DNA of 64,000 nt from Fibrobacter sp. (GTDB lineage: Bacteria; Fibrobacterota; Fibrobacteria; Fibrobacterales; Fibrobacteraceae): the NCBI GenBank assembly GCA_024398955.1, contig JAKSIG010000008.1:1-64000 (forward strand), read 5' to 3'. Both the position numbers and the translations under genes were made by a program. Below, piece by piece: positions 10,079-17,441 of this stretch (its first letter is position 1; each line of letters begins with the position of its first letter). The notes under the pieces are model-generated. The model was not told the DNA's origin and made no database searches. It was given only the letters and a program-made list of their open reading frames with translations.

Positions 10079-10107
10079 CTCCTGACATAAGTCGGGAGCT
10101 TTTTACA
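10079..10107 (+). terminator. Rho-independent terminator after GH45 copy 2
   Basis: GCTCCTGAC-ataa-GTCGGGAGC (8 of 9 pairs plus a wobble) is followed by TTTTTAC. Confidence 0.75.
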
Positions 10108-10242
10108 TAAATGGTTTGCAAAAGTGTGAGTAAAGTCTCATAAATCAAGGACTTACAAAATTTTACACCTATTTTTGTTTTAGAAAATTATTTTTAGTTT
10201 CGGGATTAGATTGGGTAGAGTTACTCTTTTTAGGATATGCAT

Positions 10243-11847
10243 ATGAAATACCCTTTTTTCGTTAAGTCCGCCCTGATTGTTGGTTCAGCGCTGGCGCTTA
10301 TGAACTGCGGTGACGAGGCCGCAAATATCGCAAACCAGATTCCCAATGCTGATGCAATCGGCCAGATTTCTTCCGATTCCAGCAATGGTGTTGTTGTAAA
10401 CGAAGCATGCTGGGTTCTGGACGCAGACAAGACTTACTTGATTAACACGAACTTCATCGTGACCGACGCTAATGGCGCCCCCATCGGTACTTACGACCCT
10501 GCAACACAGACCATCAAGGATGCTGCAGGCACTCCCATTGTGAACAGTGTTGACCTGAACGCCCTTCCCGTGAAGGCTGAAGGCGAAACAATTGTTCCCG
10601 TGAACCCGCCTTCTGTCGGACTTTCTAGCGCAAGCATTGGTGGCGTGAACACCACTCCGACTACACCCATTACAGGCCTTTCTTCTGCAGTCGCAACACC
10701 TGCACTCTCTTCTGCGGTTACGACTACCACAAGTTCCCCCAGCGCACAGCCTGGTGTTTCTAGTGCAAATGTGGAACAGCCCAAGTCTTCTAACTCCCAG
10801 CAGCAGCCAAAGTCTTCCTCTAGCCAGCAGCAGCAACAGCAGCAGGGCGGAAATGACGGCACCTGCTTTGACAAGGCCAGCAACAAGAACGTTAAGCCAT
10901 ACGAAAACCTCAATGTGAATGGCGCCTCCTACGCTTACAAGGAAGACTGCACCATCAACTGCTATTACGATCCGCAGGGCAAGAACTGCGCTTCACTCGG
11001 TTCTAGCACTGGTTCCAACAACAACCAGCAGCAGGCATCTTCCTCTAGCCAGCAGCAGCAACAGCAGGCAAAGTCCTCTAGCTCTCAGCAGCAGCCAAAG
11101 TCTTCTTCTAGCCAGGGAACTACTGGCGGATCTACTGGCGGAACGATAAGCAGTAACTATACCATCAAGTATATTGCCGGCGGCAAGAGCGGTTCCGGTT
11201 ATGCAACCCGTTACTGGGACTGCTGCGAACCTCACTGCGCATGGCCTGAACATGGCGGCAAGGCTTCTACCTGTGATGCCAAGGGAAACAAGGTCGCAGG
11301 TGGTTCCCAAAGCATGTGCGACGGCGGTAACGCCGGTATCTGCCGTAACCAGTTCCCCATCGTCGTCAACGAAAAGCTGGCATTCGCATTTGCAGCCACC
11401 CCGGGTGGTGAAAATAACTGCGGAAAGTGCTTCGACCTTGCCTTCACCGGTAAGGGCAAGTATGCAACCGACAACCACTCCAAGCTGGTGGGAAAGCACC
11501 TGATCGTGATGTCCAGCAACGTGGGTTATGACGTGGCTGGCGGTCAGTTCGACGTGATGATTCCGGGCGGTGGTTTCGGTATCTTTGACGGATGCTCTGC
11601 CAAGATGGGCTGGGGTTCCCAGGGTTCTCAGTACGGCGGCCTCTTGGACGAATGTGAAAAGGAAACGGGTTACGCCGCAGCCAAGTACAAGAGCTGCCTG
11701 ACCGAAAAGTGCAACAGGTCCTTCTCTATGGACCCCCAAGCCAAGGAAGGCTGCCTCTTCATGGCTAACTGGATGGAAGCAGCAGGCAATCCGCTTCTTG
11801 AATATAAGGAAGTGGAATGTCCTCAGGAACTCATTAGCAGATTCTAA
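10243..11847 (+). CDS. GH45 endoglucanase lipoprotein (copy 3)
   Basis: A 534-residue GH45 lipoprotein (lipobox LMNC, Cys22). The in-frame ATG at 10237 is rejected: AGGA at 10232-10235 is correctly spaced only for 10243, and this start gives the MK(H/Y)PF beginning of its paralogues. Parts: one N-terminal module ('TYLINTNFIVTDANG'), linker, SSSQQQ repeat, a ~45-residue insert with four Cys ('CFDKASNKNVKPYENLN' region) between two Gln/Ser linkers, then a GH45 domain with TRYWDCC. The catalytic domain differs from copy 1 at about 16 of 228 positions, pointing to recent duplication or gene conversion. Confidence 0.9.
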   Translation: MKYPFFVKSALIVGSALALMNCGDEAANIANQIPNADAIGQISSDSSNGVVVNEACWVLDADKTYLINTNFIVTDANGAPIGTYDPATQTIKDAAGTPIVNSVDLNALPVKAEGETIVPVNPPSVGLSSASIGGVNTTPTTPITGLSSAVATPALSSAVTTTTSSPSAQPGVSSANVEQPKSSNSQQQPKSSSSQQQQQQQGGNDGTCFDKASNKNVKPYENLNVNGASYAYKEDCTINCYYDPQGKNCASLGSSTGSNNNQQQASSSSQQQQQQAKSSSSQQQPKSSSSQGTTGGSTGGTISSNYTIKYIAGGKSGSGYATRYWDCCEPHCAWPEHGGKASTCDAKGNKVAGGSQSMCDGGNAGICRNQFPIVVNEKLAFAFAATPGGENNCGKCFDLAFTGKGKYATDNHSKLVGKHLIVMSSNVGYDVAGGQFDVMIPGGGFGIFDGCSAKMGWGSQGSQYGGLLDECEKETGYAAAKYKSCLTEKCNRSFSMDPQAKEGCLFMANWMEAAGNPLLEYKEVECPQELISRF

Positions 11848-11868
11848 CCCTATTCACAAAAGTATGCA

Positions 11869-11902
11869 AATAACCCCGGCCAATCGGTCGGGGTTATTTC
11901 TT
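11869..11902 (+). terminator. Rho-independent terminator after GH45 copy 3
   Basis: AACCCCG...CGGGGTT hairpin followed by ATTTCTTTT. It lies between convergent genes and may serve both. Confidence 0.75.
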
Positions 11903-11979
11903 TTAACCTTTCTAAAAAAACTGCATTGGAATCCTGCAGGCTGAATTAGGCCGCCGGAAAGCCATTCTGCAAGGCAGGC

Positions 11980-13092
11980 CTACTTGGAAGCAAACAGGTC
12001 ATCCAGGAACTTGAGGGTCACCTGGTAGGCGTTGTCGCGGACGTCCTTGCGGGAAAGGTACAGGTCGTGAAGCCCGTCCTGAATCTGCACCAGACGGACA
12101 TCGGACCCTAGGTGGGCGCCATAGCTACGGATGTCGTCTACATCCAGTACCACGTCGCAGCGCGTGACGTCGTCGCTCCACTCCTTATCCTTGATGCTGC
12201 AATTGCTATGCATTACAAGAATGGGAGGCACAAGATTCATGCCTTCTTGCACGACCACCTGGCCATTATGAATGGCGGCGCCCCAGCCAAAATCGACAGG
12301 TATGCTTCCTGGAACTTTGAGGGAAGTATTGAAATCCCACTCACCCTTGAGATCCTTATGGAGGCTGATACTGTAATTGTCGTTACTGCCTCTGGGAATT
12401 GGAATGTTCGGGAAGGCCTCGCCCACCATAGTCAAAACCGGCATCAGGAACCTGACAATCCAAGGCTGATTCATTTCTAGGAAGGGACTGTTCAATATGA
12501 TGGCGTCTAGGTTATTGCCGTTACCGCGGGCGCCTGCATAAAGCAGCGAAATGAGGCCGCCAGTACTGTGGCCCAGTAGGACCTTGGGAACCGAGTCGCC
12601 CACGGTCGCATTGATTTTTGCCAGGGCCGTATCCAGTTCCGGATAGTAATCCGCAATATCCCGAAGTTCTCCGATGACTTCACCTTCGCGAAGGGAACGG
12701 CCATAATTATGCAGGTCGATGGCAAAAAAGGCATAGCCCGCAGAATCCAGCTTTTCGGCAGAAAGCTTCTGGAAATAATAGTCGTTAAATCCGTGGACGT
12801 AAAGGATGGCGGCCTTCGGGCGCTTTACTCCCCCACCGTTTTCCAAAAGGGCTGCAGGTGTAGAATCCGAATTTTGGATCCTAACAGAATCAGTGGATGC
12901 GGAATCCAGCTTTGCAGCCTTTGTCTGAAACGTTCCAAAGGGATAGCTGATCAATGTGGCATGGAACCTTCCATTTTCGCCTGCATCGTATTGGGATATG
13001 CGAAAGGGATCGCCCAGGAGGGGATCTACGGTATCTTGCGCTGCAGAGAATGCGGCAAGACCCAATACGCACATGCAAGCAGAAAACTTCAT
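11980..13092 (-). CDS. Secreted alpha/beta hydrolase (lysophospholipase/esterase type)
   Basis: 370 residues with a Sec signal peptide ending near AFSAAQD. The hydrolase fold shows the oxyanion region 'YVHGFNDYYF', nucleophile elbow GHSTGG, and a late His in 'QDGLHDLYLS'; the family is the serine aminopeptidase S33/lysophospholipase group. A periplasmic or surface role on esters is likely but the substrate is unknown. Upstream, a TATATTTG element ends 5 nt before the ATG with no Shine-Dalgarno, so the mRNA may be leaderless. It is divergent from the macro-domain gene. Confidence 0.85.
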   Translation of the reverse strand: MKFSACMCVLGLAAFSAAQDTVDPLLGDPFRISQYDAGENGRFHATLISYPFGTFQTKAAKLDSASTDSVRIQNSDSTPAALLENGGGVKRPKAAILYVHGFNDYYFQKLSAEKLDSAGYAFFAIDLHNYGRSLREGEVIGELRDIADYYPELDTALAKINATVGDSVPKVLLGHSTGGLISLLYAGARGNGNNLDAIILNSPFLEMNQPWIVRFLMPVLTMVGEAFPNIPIPRGSNDNYSISLHKDLKGEWDFNTSLKVPGSIPVDFGWGAAIHNGQVVVQEGMNLVPPILVMHSNCSIKDKEWSDDVTRCDVVLDVDDIRSYGAHLGSDVRLVQIQDGLHDLYLSRKDVRDNAYQVTLKFLDDLFASK

Positions 13093-13157
13093 GGGTACAA
13101 ATATACAAAGAAGTCATACGGGAAAATAAGCTAGATTAAAAACAAGGAGCAAAGCCC

Positions 13158-14342
13158 ATGCCATTAAAAATCATACACAGCGATATTACCCTGGTTCAAG
13201 CCGATGTAATTGTAAATTCGGCAAACCCCTATCCCATTTGCGGAGGCAGTACAGAAGGCTGCATTTACGAGGCAGCCGGGTATGACGATCTTTTAGAGGC
13301 CCGCAAAGGTGTAGACTATCTGGAGGTCTGTGACATAGGCTTGACTCCGGCCTTTAAGCTTGACGCCATGTACATTATCCACGTTTCAGCACCCCGTTGG
13401 AACAACGGACACTCCGGCGAAAAGGTCGCTCTTAAACTATGCTACCAGAAGGTCCTTAGGCAGGTTCAGGAACTGGGATGTCGTTCCGTAGCATTTTCGC
13501 TCCTTTCTAGCGGAGCCTACAGATTCCCGAAGGATGTGGCCTTGACCATCGCCAAGGACGCCATCGAGGAATATCTAAAGGTAAATGCGCCTGACGATAG
13601 CGAAGAAAGCATCAACGTGATGCTGGTTCTTTACGATGACGAAGCCATCAAGGTTTCGGAGCTGCTGTTCAGCCAGATCCAGGAATATATCAACGCTCAT
13701 TATGTTCCAGAGGAACATGTGCGAAATGAACAGTCCTATCAATGTCAACAGGACTATTTCCGGGACAACGTTTTTTTTGAGAATTCATATACCGACAAAG
13801 AAGCCTGTTCTGAACAGGAAGAAGACTATAGCAAGGAACTGTTTGTCGTATGCGAGGAAAACCATTCAAAGCTTGAGTCGAAAGCCACTCAAGTCAAGAG
13901 CAAGGCTGACTTCGACAAAAGCATCAAGGAACTTCTTGATGACCCCAGGCACCTGAAACTTTTCCGCGACAGAATGAACGAACTGATGCAGGAGCGAAAC
14001 ATTTCCGCGGCGACGATCGAGAAGGACGGCAACATCGACCGCAAGCATTTCTCAAAAATCAATAGCAACAAGGTGAAACCATCCAAGGGGGCAGTCATCG
14101 CCATTGCCATTGGCCTCAAGCTAAATTATTTGGAAGCGGTCGATTTCCTCGCCTACGCAGGCTATGCGCTGTCGCCTTCCAGCAAGACCGATCTGATTGT
14201 TCAGTTCTTTATGGAAAACAAGGCTCTGTTCTACCACGAGAATCCAGACAGGAACCAGTACAAGGTGTTGAACCTGAACGACATTCTAATGCTGCACGGA
14301 GAAAACACTCTTGGTGCTGGCAAGGACATTAAGCCGATTTAG
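13158..14342 (+). CDS. Macro-domain protein with C-terminal HTH-like domain
   Basis: 394 residues. The N-terminal ~165 form a macro domain ('SDITLVQADVIVNSANPY', 'GGSTEGCIYEAAG', 'FSLLSSGAYRFPKD'), a fold that binds or removes ADP-ribose. An acidic variable linker (~180-255) follows. The C-terminal ~130 residues look like a repressor-type HTH: 'NIDRKHFSKINSNKVKPSKG' then 'FLAYAGYALSPSSKTDLIV'. I recognise this C-terminal pattern from other bacterial stress or conflict proteins but cannot name it. The VWA gene follows 110 bp downstream with its own promoter. A role in ADP-ribose signalling is inference. Confidence 0.8.
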   Translation: MPLKIIHSDITLVQADVIVNSANPYPICGGSTEGCIYEAAGYDDLLEARKGVDYLEVCDIGLTPAFKLDAMYIIHVSAPRWNNGHSGEKVALKLCYQKVLRQVQELGCRSVAFSLLSSGAYRFPKDVALTIAKDAIEEYLKVNAPDDSEESINVMLVLYDDEAIKVSELLFSQIQEYINAHYVPEEHVRNEQSYQCQQDYFRDNVFFENSYTDKEACSEQEEDYSKELFVVCEENHSKLESKATQVKSKADFDKSIKELLDDPRHLKLFRDRMNELMQERNISAATIEKDGNIDRKHFSKINSNKVKPSKGAVIAIAIGLKLNYLEAVDFLAYAGYALSPSSKTDLIVQFFMENKALFYHENPDRNQYKVLNLNDILMLHGENTLGAGKDIKPI

Positions 14343-14354
14343 CCTTCTGAAAAT

Positions 14355-14371
14355 GTCGCCTGACAGGCGAC
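14355..14371 (+). terminator. Perfect hairpin after the macro-domain gene
   Basis: GTCGCCTG-a-CAGGCGAC is a perfect inverted repeat 12 bp after the stop codon. The following CTTATGTAATTCCTTT is only weakly T-rich, so termination may be partial. Confidence 0.45.
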
Positions 14372-14396
14372 CTTATGTAATTCCTTTCCAGCTATA

Positions 14397-14426
14397 TTGA
14401 TCATATCAAAAGGGCAATGTTATAGA
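14397..14426 (+). promoter_or_regulatory. Probable promoter of the VWA gene
   Basis: TTGATC (14397-14402), an 18-bp spacer, then TATAGA (14421-14426), about 26 bp before an ATG with a strong AGGAGAGG ribosome-binding site. Confidence 0.5.
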
Positions 14427-14452
14427 GTGCACCTTACCAGGAGAGGATCAAT

Positions 14453-15100
14453 ATGAAAAAGGGACTGACAGAAATCGTATTCATTTTAGATCGTAGCGGA
14501 TCCATGAGAGGATTGGAATCCGATACCATCGGCGGCTTCAACGGAACCATCGAAAAACAGAAAAAGGAAGAAGGCGAAGCATACGTTTCCACCATCTTGT
14601 TCGATAACGAAAGCGAAGTGCTTCATGACCGCGTGCCGCTGGACAAGATTGTGCCCATGACACCGGAACAGTATTTTGTTCGCGGGAGCACCGCATTGAT
14701 AGACGCCATGGGAGGTGCCATCCACCACATTGGAAACGTGCATAAATACGCCCGTGACGAAGACCGTCCCGAAAAGACCATCTTCATCATTACTACCGAC
14801 GGTTACGAAAACTCAAGCCATAAATACACCGCCGAAAAAGTCCGCGAGATGGTTACACGCCAAAAGGAAAAATACGGCTGGGAATTCATATTCCTAGGCG
14901 CCAACATTGACGCCATCGAAACTGCCAAGGCTTATGGTATCAGTGAAGACCGTGCCTCCAATTATGTAAACGACGAAAGGGGCATCAGCATGATGTGTTG
15001 CGCCCAGGCCGCATTCGTGAGCGACATCCGCAAAGGAAAAAAGGTAGACCGTCATTGGAAAGAGCTGGTAGAAGGAGACCATTTGGCACGTTCCAGATAA
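14453..15100 (+). CDS. VWA-domain protein (TerY-like)
   Basis: A single von Willebrand factor A domain of 215 residues with no signal peptide. The metal-site motif DRSGSM is near the N-terminus (~12-17), a conserved Thr lies in 'RGSTALIDAMG', and the Asp in 'FIITTDGYENSS' completes the MIDAS site. Such cytoplasmic VWA proteins act as metal-dependent assembly or chaperone factors, for example TerY next to tellurite/stress kinases. The neighbouring macro-domain/HTH gene suggests a shared stress or conflict role, which is inference. The Shine-Dalgarno is strong. Confidence 0.82.
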   Translation: MKKGLTEIVFILDRSGSMRGLESDTIGGFNGTIEKQKKEEGEAYVSTILFDNESEVLHDRVPLDKIVPMTPEQYFVRGSTALIDAMGGAIHHIGNVHKYARDEDRPEKTIFIITTDGYENSSHKYTAEKVREMVTRQKEKYGWEFIFLGANIDAIETAKAYGISEDRASNYVNDERGISMMCCAQAAFVSDIRKGKKVDRHWKELVEGDHLARSR

Positions 15101-15190
15101 ACAATGGCAGTGCGCCAGGGGAGCGGCGTACTGCCGCAAATAAAAATGCTGGGGAGCAAGGGAATCATTGAAAAAGATTCCAGATAGAGA

Positions 15191-15221
15191 AAGGGTGGTC
15201 CGTATTTTGCGGGCCACCCTT
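15191..15221. terminator. Bidirectional terminator between convergent genes
   Basis: A 12-bp stem AAGGGTGGTCCG / CGGGCCACCCTT with a 7-nt loop lies between the VWA gene (plus) and the small secreted-protein gene (minus). T-rich sequence follows on the plus strand (AATCTTTTA) and TTCTCT on the minus strand. Confidence 0.7.
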
Positions 15222-15227
15222 AATCTT

Positions 15228-15668
15228 TTAGTTTTCACCGTTTCGCATTTCGGTCTGCTCACGGTCGATGGTGTATGTCAGATACTCTCTGAAGTCACGG
15301 TTGATTTCCACCCCCTCGAAATCCTCGATGTTGTTTTCTAACACAAAGGTTGCAGACGGGTTATCAATCCAGTTTTGCACATTGACTTCGCCCATGTCAA
15401 AGGATCTGTTGCCAGCAGCCTGAGCCACGTACTCGATCTTTGATTTTTGAACCCAGCCAGTGCAATCACCCTTGACGAGAGCTTCGGTTTCTGCCTCACG
15501 GAGCAGCGCCAGTTCCGCGTTGAACCCCATGGTGCAAAGAACCTTGCTACTGCCCTGAGCGGCCATAATATCCAGGTCCCCAATTTTGGACTTGACCATC
15601 TTGGAAGCGAAGGATGAAGATACCATCAGAGCAAGTGCAATGATCAGAGTGATTTTCAGCGTTTTCAT
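15228..15668 (-). CDS. Small secreted protein of unknown function
   Basis: 146 residues with a clear Sec signal peptide (MKTLKITLIIALALMVSSSFAS). The mature part is acidic, has two Cys ('VLCTMGFN', 'KGDCTGW') and no motif I recognise. A strong AGGAGG lies 8 nt before the ATG, so it is a real and well-translated gene. A periplasmic location is likely. The two Cys could form a disulphide. Confidence 0.75.
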   Translation of the reverse strand: MKTLKITLIIALALMVSSSFASKMVKSKIGDLDIMAAQGSSKVLCTMGFNAELALLREAETEALVKGDCTGWVQKSKIEYVAQAAGNRSFDMGEVNVQNWIDNPSATFVLENNIEDFEGVEINRDFREYLTYTIDREQTEMRNGEN

Positions 15669-15985
15669 GATGAGCCTCCTTTTCGGCCGCAGGGCCTGTT
15701 TAAAAGCGGCAACCCCGTCGCTTCATTTTCAAGGTACAAAACGCGATTTTCGTAAACCAGAATTTACGCGAAAAGTTTTGAAATTTACATTCCATCTTGG
15801 AACTGACAGCCGCTACTCTTGAAACTTGAAATTTTGTAGCGGATTTTCGCTTTGCGCAAAATTTTCAATTTCTAAATTTTATGCCCGAAAAATAGTGCGG
15901 AACGGTCCATCTTATTTTTATAAGGATTGCATTTTGGTTCTGCAGTTTTTATAAAAAATTTTGGACACGCAAAAAAGGATTCACA
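15669..15985. other. Intergenic region, no gene seen
   Basis: 317 bp between divergent genes, very AT-rich from 15720 onward. It should contain both promoters, but none is clear enough to call. AAGGA at 15974-15978 is the ribosome-binding site for the deaminase gene. Confidence 0.4.
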
Positions 15986-17305
15986 ATGGGTATCGTTATC
16001 AAGAACACGCTGGCAATTGTACCAGTCGCAGCAACCGCTGGTGCGAACGGCAACAAGGACGAAGTCAGGGAAACCTCCATCTATATCGAAGGCGACAAGA
16101 TCGTGGCCATTGGCGCAGAGCCCGCAGGTTTCAAGGCCGACAAGGTCATCGACGGAACTGACAAACTGGCTATTCCTGGTCTCGTGAATTGCCATACCCA
16201 TTCCTACATGAGCTTTATGCGCAACGTGGCCGACGACCTTTCCTTTATGGATTGGCTGTTCGGGACCATCGATCCCATCGAACAGAAGATGACCGACGAG
16301 GACACCTACTGGGGCGCTTGCCTTGCCATCATCGAAATGATGAAGAGCGGCACCACCTGCTTTAACGACATGATGATGAACATCAAGCAGACTACCAGGG
16401 CCATCAAGGAATCGGGCATGCGTGCCGTCATGTGCCGCGGCCTCGTTGGCAGCGCCGAAGACGACGGCGGACGTATCCAACAGACTTACGACGAAATGGA
16501 ATTCTGCAAGGACTGCGACCGCATTACCTTCAAGTTCGGCCCCCACGCTCCCTACACCTGCACCGAGGATTATTTCCGTCGCGTTTCCGACGAAGCCAAG
16601 AAGGCGGGCATCGGCATTCACGTGCATCTTTCCGAAAGCGTTGCCGAAATCCAGGGCACCCAGGAGAAGTACGGCTACTCCCCCATCGTCATGGCCGACA
16701 AGAACGGACTCTTCGACGTTCCCTGCATTGCCGCCCACTGCGTCCAGGTGGATGACGCCGACATGGAAATCATGGCAAAGAAGAACGTTTCCGTTGTCTC
16801 TAACCCGGCAAGCAATATGAAGCTGGGTAACGGCTTCGCCCCTGTTCCCGAAATGATGGCCAAGGGCATCAACGTGTGCCTGGGTACCGACGGCGCCGCA
16901 AGCAACAACTCCCTGAACATGTTCCACGAAATGAGCCTCATGGCCTTGATCCACAAGGGTACCCACAAGAGCCCCCAGTGCGTAAGCGCCCGCGACGTGT
17001 TCCGCATGGCCACCCTCAATGGCGCCAAGGCCCTCTGCCTGGAAGACAAGATCGGTTCCCTGGAAGTAGGCAAGAAGGCAGACATCGCTATCCTTGATTT
17101 GAACAATCCTTCCCTGATGCCCAAGAACAACCTGATCGCAGGCCTCTCCTATTCCGCCAACGGTTCCGAAGTGGACACCGTGATTATCGACGGTAAGGTG
17201 ACCATGGAAGGCCGCAAGGTTCTGACCCTCGATGAAAAGCTTGTCTACCAGAAGGTGAACGAAATCATCAAGCGCATGGGCCTGGAAAATAAGGATTACG
17301 TTTAA
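15986..17305 (+). CDS. 5-methylthioadenosine/S-adenosylhomocysteine deaminase
   Basis: A 439-residue amidohydrolase. The metal-binding HxH is in 'GLVNCHTHSYMSF' (His70, His72), further ligands in 'IHVHLSES' and 'AAHCVQVDD', and the catalytic Asp in 'CLGTDGAASNNSLNMF', which is the pattern of the MTA/SAH deaminase (MtaD/DadD) family. It would convert S-adenosylhomocysteine to S-inosylhomocysteine plus ammonia in the cytoplasm. The next gene encodes an AhcY-family hydrolase with an altered substrate motif, which makes a two-step deaminate-then-hydrolyse route likely. Chlorohydrolase-like activity on other purines cannot be excluded. Confidence 0.88.
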   Translation: MGIVIKNTLAIVPVAATAGANGNKDEVRETSIYIEGDKIVAIGAEPAGFKADKVIDGTDKLAIPGLVNCHTHSYMSFMRNVADDLSFMDWLFGTIDPIEQKMTDEDTYWGACLAIIEMMKSGTTCFNDMMMNIKQTTRAIKESGMRAVMCRGLVGSAEDDGGRIQQTYDEMEFCKDCDRITFKFGPHAPYTCTEDYFRRVSDEAKKAGIGIHVHLSESVAEIQGTQEKYGYSPIVMADKNGLFDVPCIAAHCVQVDDADMEIMAKKNVSVVSNPASNMKLGNGFAPVPEMMAKGINVCLGTDGAASNNSLNMFHEMSLMALIHKGTHKSPQCVSARDVFRMATLNGAKALCLEDKIGSLEVGKKADIAILDLNNPSLMPKNNLIAGLSYSANGSEVDTVIIDGKVTMEGRKVLTLDEKLVYQKVNEIIKRMGLENKDYV

Positions 17306-17325
17306 ATTTTTATTTTTGAAAAAAC

Positions 17326-17424
17326 GGATGATAGGACAGACGACCATCCCTAAAAATTCGGCTGGCCCGTGGCGTAGTGCCGCGGTGATAACACAAACCA
17401 AATAGGGTTCCGCACGGAACTCTA
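17326..17424 (+). promoter_or_regulatory. Structured 5' leader / candidate riboswitch before the AhcY-family gene
   Basis: Three hairpins lie between the deaminase stop and the next start. Hairpin 1 is GGATG...CATCC (17326-17349). Hairpin 2 is CCGTGGC-gtagt-GCCGCGG (17367-17385). Hairpin 3 is a 9-bp stem TAGGGTTCC-gcac-GGAACTCTA (17403-17424), ending 6 nt before the AAAGGAAAA ribosome-binding site. The sequence does not match the SAM or SAH riboswitch consensus patterns I know. Its position upstream of a methyl-cycle gene suggests ligand or translational control. Confidence 0.5.
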
Positions 17425-17441
17425 CCTTAAAGGAAAATAAT

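Noticed and set aside
17306-17441. Leader considered as a known SAM-I or SAH riboswitch
   Set aside because: The conserved core motifs of those classes, as I know them, are not present; only hairpins are seen.
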